NCBI GenBank assembly: GCA_047639475.1
Contig: JBLIOD010000063.1
Location: 1 to 14,867 of the forward strand
Origin: JAAELZ01 sp047639475
GTDB taxonomy: Bacteria; Pseudomonadota; Gammaproteobacteria; Arenicellales; Poriferihabitantaceae
Direction of reading: 5' to 3'
Length of the DNA stretch: 14,867 nt
Each line of letters begins with the position of its first letter. Within the stretch, counting starts at the first letter, position 1. Shown piece after piece: positions 7,777 to 14,867 of this stretch. A model generated the notes under the pieces. The model saw nothing but the letters and a program-made list of their open reading frames with translations. It made no database searches and had not been told where the DNA came from. The position numbers were made by a program, and so were the translations under genes.

Positions 7777-7789
7777 TCGGAGATGCCCT
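7777..7789 (-). repeat. Inverted repeat of IS5-family element (right end)
   Basis: tcggagatgccct on the plus strand, the inverted counterpart of 6643-6655. It lies 45 bases upstream of the transposase start, as expected for the 5' end of an IS5-type element. Confidence 0.75.
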
Positions 7790-7845
7790 TAAGTTTATCA
7801 ACTAAAAGTAATGACTTACTTGAAGAGGGGTCTGGTTAGCGTGTA

Positions 7846-8358
7846 ATGTTCAGTTATCAGCGCCAATTGGGCCTGTTGTTTAATCAAGATGAAGCAGCTA
7901 CAAAAGAAAAGAAAGACCGCATTTGCACTGGCGCATTAATCGGCGGTGGGGCAGTAGCGGTTGCGCTAATCAGTAGTTCTGGTTCAGATTCTCAAGACAA
8001 TGTCCCGCGCTTTGCTGCTCAACACCAAGCAGCCAGAGGTGTGTTAAACGGCATTAATCCCACGTCGGTTAAGCATATCGTGAATACGGGGGCTATGTTT
8101 ATCGCACTTCTGATGGGCGCTATATTGCCACCAAGCCTATAAAAGGAGACGTAGCCACGTATCACTCTCCCGCTTTCACTGATCCCTTCAGGAGGAACGA
8201 CGGCCGCCAGTTACCATACTCACGCTGGGCCTGACCCGCGTTTTGACAACGAAAACTTTTCGTTTGCAGATATTCAAGGTGATCAATCCTTTGGCATAGA
8301 TGGTTACCTTGGCACGCCGGCGGGCCAAATGCTATGGCACGATCAACGTAATAACTGA
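7846..8358 (+). pseudogene. DUF4329-type domain protein (toxin-associated, JAMM-like residues), two frameshifts
   Basis: Three frames join into one protein. The first (ATG 7846) has a glycine/alanine-rich hydrophobic stretch TGALIGGGAVAVALISS, then FAAQHQAARGVLNGINPTSV. One base is missing near 8077; adding an A gives KHNREYGGYVYRTSDGRYIA. The frame shifts again between about 8180 and 8206 to give ASYHTHAGPDPRFDNENFSF and IDGYLGTPAGQMLWH, ending at TGA 8356-8358. These are the recognisable blocks of DUF4329 domains, which I recall at the C-termini of Rhs and other polymorphic toxin proteins. The order Glu (REYGG), HxH (HTH), then SxxD (SFAD) resembles a JAMM metallopeptidase site. No Rhs repeats or immunity gene are nearby, and no ribosome binding site is apparent. 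The true start is uncertain because the 5' end lies 56 bp from an IS end. DUF4329 is a confident call; peptidase activity is inference. Confidence 0.75.
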
Positions 8359-8446
8359 GTGGTCAAGATGGGCACTATTGCTAACTAAAGCCCGTTAATT
8401 TTCGGCTCTGAATTTAGCTAGGCCTTTAATTAGCCTAGGCCAATAG

Positions 8447-9057
8447 TTAGGCCCTTAAAATAGCTACTTGAGTTTTAAGATATTTAATCGCCTGACCGGT
8501 ATTCAAGTGATATTCGTTGAATATCACGCTGCCATTCGGGTCGATTAAAATTAACCACGGCGTACCACTAGTTTTATAGTCAGCCATGGTGTGCGGTCGA
8601 CTATGCGGGTTAGCTTTGCCGTCGTCGTGGCCCATTACAATAGGCAAATCATAGCGCAACAGCATCTCCCGTACTTTATCATGGGTATTGCTACTAAACC
8701 CTTCAAAGGTGGTTTGAATGACGAGCGTTTCAACCAGTGGTTCATCGATAAAGGCGCTTGTTATCTGCTGTAAAGTGGGGAACCCCATGCTATGACCCCC
8801 CGGGCACCAAGCTTGCCAACATTTGATGAATACAAATTTTACGCGTTTTTTTAGCAAATTAAACTGAGTTTCATTGCCTTTTGCATCAATCCAATAAGGC
8901 ACTTTAAGCTCAGGCGCAATTTGTTCTTCAATGCCATAATATGCTTGTTTGCCGCTTGCGTATTTCCTGCTACGCCTAAGGAGCCCAGTGCAACAGCACT
9001 TAGACTGTTTGATAAAATACGGCGACGCTTGGTGCTTGATGGCATATTATTAGGCAT
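8447..9057 (-). pseudogene. Exported TlpA/thioredoxin-like protein, frameshifted and missing a catalytic Cys
   Basis: The N-terminal frame (ATG 9057) encodes a Tat-like signal: STKRRRILSNSLSAVALGSL followed by GVAGNTQA. It should direct the protein to the periplasm. The body lies in another frame, beginning around SGKQAYYGIEEQIAPELKVP and running to TAA 8447-8449. It has KFVFIKCWQAWCPGGHSMGF, where TlpA-type thioredoxins have WCxxC. Here WCPGG has Gly (ggt) in place of the second Cys, explainable by one tgt-to-ggt change. Further family blocks are TTFEGFSSNTHDKVRE, PIVMGHDDGK and the cis-Pro-like TSGTPWLILIDPNG. The frame change falls between about 8935 and 8969. From the GTG at 8902 a 151-residue product could be made, but without a signal and without a CxxC site. 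Both lesions point to a dead thiol-disulfide protein. Confidence 0.8.
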
Positions 9058-9518
9058 AATTCTTACAGGTTGCTGAATAATTAAGTACTGATTAAGAGTG
9101 TAGATAACCGGGTAAGTCCCCAGTAGTTTGCTTGCCTATTTAGGCGGGGCCTTCGGATTGTATTTATGGATAAACTTGTGAGAACTCTGCGGTAAATGCA
9201 GGCTAAAATAGGGGCTTTTGCTAGGAGCGGTGCCGCTGATTCATCAAACCCTCAAACAACTAAGTGTTGCATAATTAATTGGATCAATTTGAATTTCGAC
9301 TAAGCTGACCGATAGCTCCATGATCTCGCCGACTCCCACGGTTTTTTCGATGAGATTGATCCCTAGTCAGGTGCATTGTTAACAGTAATTCGAGACTAAT
9401 TTAGCGGCTTTTTATGTTGCTTAGCCGCGACCTTTCTCGGCCTTTCTATTAAAAGCTACAACGAAACGGGCATGATGGGACGTGACCTGTTGCCAGACGT
9501 GCATTGGCACATAATACG
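9058..9518. other. Intergenic region with no recognisable gene
   Basis: About 460 bases between the divergent TlpA pseudogene and the SNF2 helicase gene. Both strands are full of stops; the longest interesting frame is about 40 codons on the minus strand around 9250-9370 and resembles nothing I know. A hairpin gcggct/agccgc lies near 9400-9426, but its T run is in the loop, so it is not an intrinsic terminator. The helicase promoter must lie here; no convincing -35/-10 pair was found. The region may be eroded gene sequence. Confidence 0.4.
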
Positions 9519-12500
9519 ATGATTTTATCTAACACTACACTAACTGAATACTTTTCACGTAATGAAACGATTCGTGGCAAGCGCTATTTCCAACAAAACC
9601 ATGTTCAAGCCGTTGAAATAAAAGCAATTGAATTCGGTTGGTTTAGTATCGCTTCAGCGGTAAAAGGGACCCGTGCTAGGCCCTATGACCAAGAGATTGA
9701 GCTGTTTATCGCAGGGGAAGGCGAAAATACTTTCGTTGCTGATGTTGTTGGCAATTGTAGTTGTTACGTGGGTTTTAATTGCAAGCACGTGCTGGCCGCT
9801 TTATATGCTTGTGAAAAAGGGTTAATGACTGAGATGGGTATATCTGTGAGCGCTGGAGAGAACCAAAGCGTATCTACAGATATATTTAGCTGGATAGATA
9901 ACAACGCTGCTAACCTCAAAGGGTTTCAAGTCATAGAGGCGTCAGTGCCAGCTGCCCAATCTGCACTTTTGGTGTATGAGTTGCACTTAGACGGAACGCG
10001 CCATGTTGTGAGGTGCGAGAAGACACGCAGGCTTAAATCAGGCGAGCTATCTACGGCGGCGTCAAGTCGAGTTGACCCGTTTAACGTTTATGGTAGCGAA
10101 GGGTATTTAGGCGCAAACGATAAGGAAATGTTATCAATGCTGTCGGTAAGTGACAGAACAGCGCGCTCTTTTTCGGCTTCGGCCTATTCTGGCGCCATGC
10201 TTTCAGGGCATGTTGGTGCAACGGTGTTGGAGCTGTTGGCCAAGTCAGGCAGGCTATACTTAGGCGATTATCGCTCGAAACAGTCGTTAAGCTTAGGCGA
10301 GCCAAGGCTAACTGAACTGAGTTGGAAAATGAATGAGGCGGGTGAGCAAAACCTGTCTCTGTTAGAGCAAGGTACAGTTGACGAATTGATAGAAGTGCAG
10401 CCGGTAATGGCGTTAGAAAAGTCGACTGGCGAGCTGTTCCCGATCAGCGATGAGTCTGACTTCCTGCATCTCGTCAGGCTACAGCAAGTACCGATGATTA
10501 GCGCAGAACAAAGTTTGCGCATTGGTGCCGAGGCTAAGCAGAAATTACTCAGCAGTGGTTTGCCGATACCTTTGTCTGTTCAGTTAGAGGATATTACCGA
10601 TACAGCGAAGCTTACGCCAATATTGGAAATTGGCTTGGCCTTATCAGCTAAAGGTGAATATTGTCAGGAGGCTTACGCAATGAGCCTTGAGTTTGCATAC
10701 GGAGTGATGCCCCCTATCTTAGCGGCACAAGAACCCGACTATATACTGCATAATAGTGATGGGCATATAACGCGATGTAAGCGTGACCAAGGCGCAGAGC
10801 AGCAACATGAATTAGCGCTTAGAGAAGGGTTCAATATCATTAGCCTTGTTGATTATCTGCCCGCCAATCTGCCTGCCAGTCTAGCCGGCCATTCTATTTC
10901 TAACGCTGTTCCAGCGCCGCATTACTGGGGTTTTACGGCGGTGGTGGACTGGTATGATTTTTTAGAGCAACGGGTTCCAGAACTTGAAGCGTTGGGCTGG
11001 ATAGTCAAGGTTAACGAAAATTTTCAGCTCAGCTTTCTTGAGGCAGATGAAGAAGATTGGTATACCGATATTGATGATCGGTCAAATTCAAATTGGTTTG
11101 ATTTGGAGCTGGGCGTACAAATAGACAGTGGGCGCGTTAACCTCTTACCCGTGTTATTGGATAGCTTTAAGTCTGCAAATTTCACTAAGGCCTTGGAAAC
11201 ATTGCGCCAGGCGCCTGAGGCGAAGAAGGCGATTGATATAGGCGACGGCAAGTTAGTGCTGTTTCCAAATCAAAAACTCATTCCCTTACTCGAAGTATTT
11301 GTGGAACTGTTTGATTCAGATACGGTATTAGACAAAGGCAAGTTAAGGTTAAGCGTAGCGGAAACTGCCCGTTTGAGCATTATTGCCGGTGAAGAGTGGC
11401 AGTGGCACGGGGGTGAAGCACTACGTAACTTAGCCCAGCGCTTGAATGATTTCAGCGGTATTGAGCAAGTGACCGTGCCCGACAGTTTTAAAGGCGAGCT
11501 ACGCGACTATCAACAGCAAGGAGTTAACTGGTTGCAATTTTTAGGGGAGTTCAAATTTAACGGTATTTTATCTGATGACATGGGCTTGGGGAAAACCGTG
11601 CAAACCTTGGCGCACCTATGCTGCGAGAAACAACAAGGGCGTTTAGCTAATACCAGCTTGATCGTCGCGCCGACCAGTTTAATGAGTAATTGGCGCAATG
11701 AAATAACGAAATTTGCCGCTGATTTGTCGGTCATTGTTTTGCAAGGCTCTGATCGTAAGCAGTGGTATGGCCAAATTGATTCGGTAGACATTGTGCTGAC
11801 AACCTATCAGCTCGTCGTTAGGGACGCTGATGTGCTGATGAAGCACAGCTACAGCTATTTAATTTTAGATGAGTCACAACGCATTAAGAACCCGAAAAGT
11901 AAATCGGCTCAGCAATTGCGCAAACTACGTGCGCAGCACCGATTATGCCTTACCGGTACGCCGCTGGAAAATCATCTAGGTGAACTATGGGCGCAGTTTG
12001 ATTTCCTAATGCCCGGCTTTCTAGGTAATGAAAAAACCTTTAACAAACACTACCGCACCCCGATAGAAAAACAAGGCGATGTTGAGCGCACTGCAGCCCT
12101 ACAGCGAAGAATCGGCCCTATGTTGTTGCGACGAACCAAAGACTTAGTGGCGTCGGAGCTACCAAAGAAAACAGAGATCACTCGCACCGTGCCATTATTG
12201 GGCGCACAGCGCGACCTGTACGAAACCATTCGTTTGATGATGCACGATAAAGTGCGCGGCGAGATTGCCAAGCGTGGTATGAATCGCAGCCAGATATTAA
12301 TTTTGGATGCTTTACTGAAATTACGCCAAGTATGCTGTCATCCAGATCTGGTTAAATTAGAAGCAGCTCGAAAAGTAAAAACATCCGCCAAGTTAGATTT
12401 GTTGATGGAAATGCTGTCAGAGTTAGTGAATGAAAGGCGGCGTATTTTAGTGTTCTCCCAATTTACCAGCATGCTGGCAGTCATTGAAGCACAGCTAAAA

Positions 12501-12914
12501 GATGCTGACATTGGCTATACCAAACTAACTGGTCAAACTAAAAACCGTGAGGCGGTGATTGATCAATTTCAGCAAGGTGACGTGCCGGTTTTTCTAATCA
12601 GCTTGAAAGCGGGCGGTATCGGCTTGAATTTAACCGCAGCGGATACCGTGATTCATTATGACCCATGGTGGAACCCAGCGGTTGAAGACCAAGCCACAGA
12701 CCGCGCGCATCGAATTGGCCAAGATAAGCCTGTATTTGTGTATAAGCTAATCACCGAAGAAACCGTGGAAAGCAAGATTGTCGAATTACAAGAACGTAAA
12801 CGACAGCTTGCTAAACGCGCCTATGGGCAAGTTGAAAAGAAGAATTTAGCGCTGACTGAAACTGACCTAGAAGAACTGTTTAAGCCGCTGGTGACAACGC
12901 CGGTTGTTTCTTGA
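9519..12914 (+). CDS. SNF2-family DNA-dependent ATPase/helicase with N-terminal SWIM zinc finger
   Basis: A Swi2/Snf2 superfamily 2 motor, about 1131 residues, expected to translocate on duplex DNA and remodel bound protein complexes. Counting from ATG 9519, a SWIM zinc finger (C80-x-C82-x5-C88-x-H90, in NCSCYVGFNCKH) is followed by a long region of about 500 residues without clear motifs, as in other bacterial SWIM-SNF2 proteins. The ATPase core starts at LRDYQQQGVNWL (~660). Walker A is DDMGLGKT (~686-693), the DExx box is DESQ (~784), and LTGTPLENHLGELW is motif III. The C-terminal lobe has LVFSQFT, LKAGGIGLNL and DRAHRIGQ (~1060). An in-frame TTG at 9504 is an alternative start; the ATG gives an N-terminus (LTEYFSRNETIRGKRYF) that fits the family. 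Neither start has a good ribosome binding site. The gene is intact, convergent with rdgC and not in an operon. RapA-like roles are possible; its substrate is unknown. Confidence 0.92.
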   Translation: MILSNTTLTEYFSRNETIRGKRYFQQNHVQAVEIKAIEFGWFSIASAVKGTRARPYDQEIELFIAGEGENTFVADVVGNCSCYVGFNCKHVLAALYACEKGLMTEMGISVSAGENQSVSTDIFSWIDNNAANLKGFQVIEASVPAAQSALLVYELHLDGTRHVVRCEKTRRLKSGELSTAASSRVDPFNVYGSEGYLGANDKEMLSMLSVSDRTARSFSASAYSGAMLSGHVGATVLELLAKSGRLYLGDYRSKQSLSLGEPRLTELSWKMNEAGEQNLSLLEQGTVDELIEVQPVMALEKSTGELFPISDESDFLHLVRLQQVPMISAEQSLRIGAEAKQKLLSSGLPIPLSVQLEDITDTAKLTPILEIGLALSAKGEYCQEAYAMSLEFAYGVMPPILAAQEPDYILHNSDGHITRCKRDQGAEQQHELALREGFNIISLVDYLPANLPASLAGHSISNAVPAPHYWGFTAVVDWYDFLEQRVPELEALGWIVKVNENFQLSFLEADEEDWYTDIDDRSNSNWFDLELGVQIDSGRVNLLPVLLDSFKSANFTKALETLRQAPEAKKAIDIGDGKLVLFPNQKLIPLLEVFVELFDSDTVLDKGKLRLSVAETARLSIIAGEEWQWHGGEALRNLAQRLNDFSGIEQVTVPDSFKGELRDYQQQGVNWLQFLGEFKFNGILSDDMGLGKTVQTLAHLCCEKQQGRLANTSLIVAPTSLMSNWRNEITKFAADLSVIVLQGSDRKQWYGQIDSVDIVLTTYQLVVRDADVLMKHSYSYLILDESQRIKNPKSKSAQQLRKLRAQHRLCLTGTPLENHLGELWAQFDFLMPGFLGNEKTFNKHYRTPIEKQGDVERTAALQRRIGPMLLRRTKDLVASELPKKTEITRTVPLLGAQRDLYETIRLMMHDKVRGEIAKRGMNRSQILILDALLKLRQVCCHPDLVKLEAARKVKTSAKLDLLMEMLSELVNERRRILVFSQFTSMLAVIEAQLKDADIGYTKLTGQTKNREAVIDQFQQGDVPVFLISLKAGGIGLNLTAADTVIHYDPWWNPAVEDQATDRAHRIGQDKPVFVYKLITEETVESKIVELQERKRQLAKRAYGQVEKKNLALTETDLEELFKPLVTTPVVS

Positions 12915-13022
12915 AAACAAAGAGGCCTCAATTAGTAAAACTTGAACGTGACTTGTGCCCTGATTTTTAGCCTGCAAGGCTAAGCCAAGTACTTATTAGG
13001 CACCTGCTCTAGTTTAAAGCCG

Positions 13023-13928
13023 CTATTCGGTAGCGCTAGCGCCGCCTAATGCATCTACCAATGCTTTGGTGAACGCAGATAACTCTAAAGTCATCATCGC
13101 AAAATCAGCATCAAACTGCGCTGCCATGTCATCGGCATTTTCTACTTGCTCTTGCACTACATCGGTAAAACGTAAACGCTTGATAGCGAGTTTCTCGTCC
13201 AAGACACACTCTATTTTCTCGTTCCAGCTTAAAGCTAATTTGCTGACTTGCATATTGGCATCGAGGAGGTTTTGGATTTCGCTGGAACTTAAATCTTGGT
13301 TTTTGCAGCGGATAACGCTGGCTAAGTCGACGTTGTCGCGCAGATCGCATTCTCCGCCTAGTTCAAAATTGTTGCTTAGCGACCCTTGTTTTACCCAACT
13401 GGTCATCGCGTCAATCGGCACGTTGTTGGTTGCCAGCGGGATAACCGCTAAGGAACCGATGGCTTTGCGCAAGTCTTGTATAAATTCGTCTGCCTTTTTA
13501 ACCGAAGCCGCGTTTAGCACCAAGGTTTGGTCTGCCAGTGAGAAGTAAGCAAACTGTAAACTTGATCTTGCAAAAGCTTGTGGAAGTAAGGTAAAAATAA
13601 TCTCCTCCTTGAGTTCGGTGCGTTCTTTGCGAGATACGCTACGCGCGTCGGTTTCTTCAATGTGGGCCACCTTTTCGGCCAGCTCTTCATTCACAACCGA
13701 TGCAGGCAGCAACTTGTCTTGGCGCTTGTTGCAGAGCATGATATAGCCGTTGGCAGCATGCACAAATTCCTCGCTTAGTTTACCCAGCGGTGAAACCCAG
13801 CCCGTAGTCGACAGTTCTTGGCTGCTGCAAGGCGTAAACGCTTGCTCTGCTAGCAGTTCGCCAATTTTTTGCGGGTCGAGTTCGAAGGGCTTGGTAAGAC
13901 GATAGACTTGTAAATTTTTAAACCACAT
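13023..13928 (-). CDS. rdgC: Recombination-associated protein RdgC
   Basis: RdgC is a ring-forming, non-sequence-specific DNA-binding protein. It limits RecA filament formation and is involved in replication fork processing and in pilin variation in Neisseria. The 301-residue length matches the family (about 300). The start MWFKNLQVYRLTKPFEL is nearly diagnostic, as are FTPCSSQELSTTGWVSPLG (~31-49), ANGYIMLCNKRQDKLLPASV (~59-78), ARSVSRKERTELKEEI (~95-110) and the C-terminal KRLRFTDVVQEQ. The gene is intact, alone and convergent with the SNF2 helicase gene, 108 bp apart. No strong promoter or ribosome binding site is visible upstream; TAGAAT near 13970 (minus strand) is a possible -10 box without a good -35. 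An IS200-type element sits about 90 bp upstream of the start. Confidence 0.97.
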   Translation of the reverse strand: MWFKNLQVYRLTKPFELDPQKIGELLAEQAFTPCSSQELSTTGWVSPLGKLSEEFVHAANGYIMLCNKRQDKLLPASVVNEELAEKVAHIEETDARSVSRKERTELKEEIIFTLLPQAFARSSLQFAYFSLADQTLVLNAASVKKADEFIQDLRKAIGSLAVIPLATNNVPIDAMTSWVKQGSLSNNFELGGECDLRDNVDLASVIRCKNQDLSSSEIQNLLDANMQVSKLALSWNEKIECVLDEKLAIKRLRFTDVVQEQVENADDMAAQFDADFAMMTLELSAFTKALVDALGGASATE

Positions 13929-14022
13929 AAGATTGTCGCACTGAGCGGTGAATTAAGACTTATTTTGGGTTGCGCATTCTACCAATATCTGCGAATGAGA
14001 GAGGTGGGTTTGTTAAATAAAG

Positions 14023-14046
14023 AACTCGGCAGCAAGCTACCGAGTT
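14023..14046 (-). terminator. Hairpin directly after IS200-type tnpA (terminator or right-end structure)
   Basis: On the minus strand aactcggtagc pairs with gctgccgagtt, with one G-T wobble; the innermost pairs must open to make a loop. A T-rich tail (ctttattt) follows. It starts immediately after the tnpA stop codon. It can act as the gene's intrinsic terminator, as the right-end recognition hairpin of the element, or both. Confidence 0.65.
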
Positions 14047-14490
14047 TTAGAATAGACCCAACTGACGAGTTTTATCTTCATGCTGATCCAACTTAACCAA
14101 CTGGTTCTGTACATACGCTCTAATTGTATCTTCATTTGCGTTTCCTATCGTTTCAACGAAATAGCTTTGGGTCCATAGCTTACCTCCCCAAAAATACTTC
14201 TTTTTAATTTCCGGATAAAGATGAAAAAACTCTCGTGAAGATATACTTTTGATTATTTGCATTACCTTACTCGGTGATAGCTTTGGCTCTCCTCTCATAA
14301 CCATATGTATATGATCTGGAGGTATTTCCAACTCCACTACCTCTATATCGTAATCATAGCCTATCTTTTCTATGATGCCTTTTAAGCTACTGCGATACGG
14401 CTCAGCAAAAACCTTATGCCGATACTTAGGTATCCATACGAAATGATACATAAGTCGATATACATGATGCGTATTTCTTTGAAGTTCCAT
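14047..14490 (-). CDS. tnpA: IS200/IS605-family transposase TnpA (Y1, HUH)
   Basis: A small transposase that cuts and rejoins single-stranded DNA via a 5'-phosphotyrosine. From ATG 14490 it is 147 residues, normal for the family. It begins MELQRNTHHVYRLMYHFVWIPKYRHKV as expected. The HUH metal-binding motif is PPDHIHMV (~57-64) and the catalytic Tyr is in IRAYVQNQL (~124-132). YFWGGKLWTQSYFVETIG (~98-115) is another family block. An in-frame ATG at 14523 would add 11 residues, but it lies inside a stem-loop and the extra residues do not fit the family, so the inner start is preferred. The frame is intact and catalytic residues are present, unlike the other transposases with visible ends in this window, so it may be active. 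Confidence 0.92.
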   Translation of the reverse strand: MELQRNTHHVYRLMYHFVWIPKYRHKVFAEPYRSSLKGIIEKIGYDYDIEVVELEIPPDHIHMVMRGEPKLSPSKVMQIIKSISSREFFHLYPEIKKKYFWGGKLWTQSYFVETIGNANEDTIRAYVQNQLVKLDQHEDKTRQLGLF

Positions 14491-14504
14491 GTGTGCAATA
14501 GCCA

Positions 14505-14526
14505 AAAATGGGGTAAACCCCATTTT
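14505..14526 (-). promoter_or_regulatory. Perfect stem-loop just upstream of tnpA, terminator-like
   Basis: A 9-bp perfect stem (aaaatgggg with ccccatttt) around a 4-base loop, followed on the minus strand by a further T. It ends 14 bases before the preferred tnpA start. IS200 elements are known to carry a leader hairpin that stops transcription entering from outside and limits transposase production; this one is placed and shaped for that role. It also buries the alternative upstream ATG. Confidence 0.6.
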
Positions 14527-14720
14527 AAGCTATTCAGCACGGGGGCGAGCCGCGAGATTTTCGCTCTGCGAGTTAAATTACTAGCTTAATTTATCTGCGC
14601 TCGATGATGTAAATGAAAGCAAACATAAAGATCACAAAGCGGCTCTAAATGCATTATGGGCGTGTCGGATAATTAGTACGAATACGAGATAATAGGCAAA
14701 ATTTAAATCGGCCTGTTATT

Positions 14721-14867
14721 TTGAGCAAACGACACCAAAGCCAGTTGTTCTTAACCCTAGATTCTCTGGTTAGTTCAACGCATCCTTACCGCAAACTTGA
14801 TCAGCTACTGTGTTTTCGCACACTGAGTCAGCCCTTCGCTAAAATATACGCTACCCGTGGTCCGAAA
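14721..14867 (+). CDS. N-terminal part of an IS1182/IS5-like transposase, cut by the window edge
   Basis: The frame is open from 14673 to the end of the window. A TTG at 14721 starts SKRHQSQLFLTLDSLVSSTHPYRKLDQLL, then FRTLSQPFAKIYATRGPK (49 residues in all, written here in two parts). HPYRKLDQLL and the following YxxxG-type segment match the conserved N-terminus of IS1182-group DDE transposases (SLVPxxHPYRKLD...LY...GR). The catalytic residues are outside the window, so integrity cannot be judged. Upstream sequence around 14656-14690 may hold the element's left end, but no partner repeat is visible. Confidence 0.65.
   Translation, partial: MSKRHQSQLFLTLDSLVSSTHPYRKLDQLLCFRTLSQPFAKIYATRGPK

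Larger units (their letters stand above)
6643..7789 (-). mobile_element. IS5-family insertion sequence, inactivated, ~1.15 kb
   Basis: The ends are defined by imperfect inverted repeats: agggcacctacga at 6643-6655 and, read inward from the right, agggcatctccga at 7789-7777 (11 of 13 matches). Between them lies one transposase pseudogene on the minus strand. No matching target duplication is seen: flanks are cat on the left and taa on the right, and shifting the ends by one base does not help. Either the duplication has mutated or the flanks have rearranged. The 3' non-coding part contains a 12-bp direct repeat (6660-6671 and 6710-6721). Confidence 0.8.
14010..14570 (-). mobile_element. IS200-type insertion sequence (tnpA only)
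   Basis: A single Y1 transposase gene with no tnpB beside it, bounded by stem-loops on both sides, is the IS200-type layout. These elements have no terminal inverted repeats and make no target duplication, so exact ends cannot be set by inspection. The limits given are approximate and include the hairpin just after tnpA and the GC-rich stretch upstream of its start (14535-14565). Confidence 0.55.

Noticed and set aside
8418..8438. Hairpin ctaggc/gcctag as terminator of the TlpA-like gene
   Set aside because: Only 6 bp with a 9-base loop and no T tract after it on either strand.
9250..9370. Short minus-strand frame of about 40 codons (contains MELSVSLVEIQIDPINYATL)
   Set aside because: It reads like protein but is too short, matches no family I know, and has no ribosome binding site; could be an eroded gene end.
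10081..12271. Several minus-strand frames inside the SNF2 helicase gene
   Set aside because: They are antisense to conserved helicase motifs, with no family resemblance.
12968..12982. Hairpin tagcct/aggcta between the helicase gene and rdgC as a shared terminator
   Set aside because: The neighbouring T run is on the wrong side for both genes, so it is not a standard intrinsic terminator.
13066..13548. 160-residue plus-strand frame opposite rdgC
   Set aside because: It is serine/leucine-rich sequence typical of the antisense of a real gene, and rdgC itself is unambiguous.
1..14867. CRISPR array, tRNA, rRNA, riboswitch or integrase/attachment site
   Set aside because: No regular spaced repeats, cloverleaf, rRNA-like stretch or integrase frame was seen on either strand.

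Overview
The window looks like chromosomal DNA from a gammaproteobacterium, probably a marine one. The main pointer is an intact rdgC, a family confined to beta- and gammaproteobacteria. A REP-associated tyrosine transposase (RAYT) flanked by REP palindromes fits, as do the moderate base composition and the exporter families. The genus cannot be fixed from the sequence alone.

Layout. 1-1350 is a decayed mobile region. It holds a RAYT gene broken by two single-base losses and bracketed by inverted REP palindromes, the C-terminal stump of an IS5-family transposase, and a third REP-like palindrome. 1431-6615 is an intact block, all on the minus strand. In transcription order it is a MOSC-domain protein, an EamA/DMT transporter, a LysE/RhtB exporter (one base after the DMT stop) and a 993-residue NAD-dependent glutamate dehydrogenase resembling the yeast Gdh2 (115 kDa) class, closed by a strong intrinsic terminator. 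This could be one transcription unit pairing amino-acid deamination with metabolite export; that link is inference. 6643-7789 is an IS5-family element with recognisable terminal inverted repeats. Its transposase has two nonsense codons, an apparent internal deletion that removes the first catalytic Asp, and a 15-bp tandem duplication. 7846-9057 holds two further dead genes: a DUF4329-type domain with a JAMM-like residue pattern (two frameshifts) and an exported TlpA/thioredoxin-like protein (one frameshift, second active-site Cys lost).

9519-13928 is intact again: a SWIM-zinc-finger SNF2 helicase on the plus strand, convergent with rdgC on the minus strand. 14010-14570 is an apparently intact IS200-type element, with a terminator-like hairpin before tnpA and another directly after it. 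At the right edge an IS1182/IS5-like transposase begins and runs out of the window.

Overall, large intact housekeeping genes alternate with accessory DNA in which almost every gene is broken. No CRISPR array, tRNA, rRNA, integrase or clearly novel multi-gene system was seen. The most interesting leads are the REP/RAYT arrangement, the dead JAMM-like toxin-type domain, the exporter-GDH block, and the hairpins guarding the IS200-type transposase.
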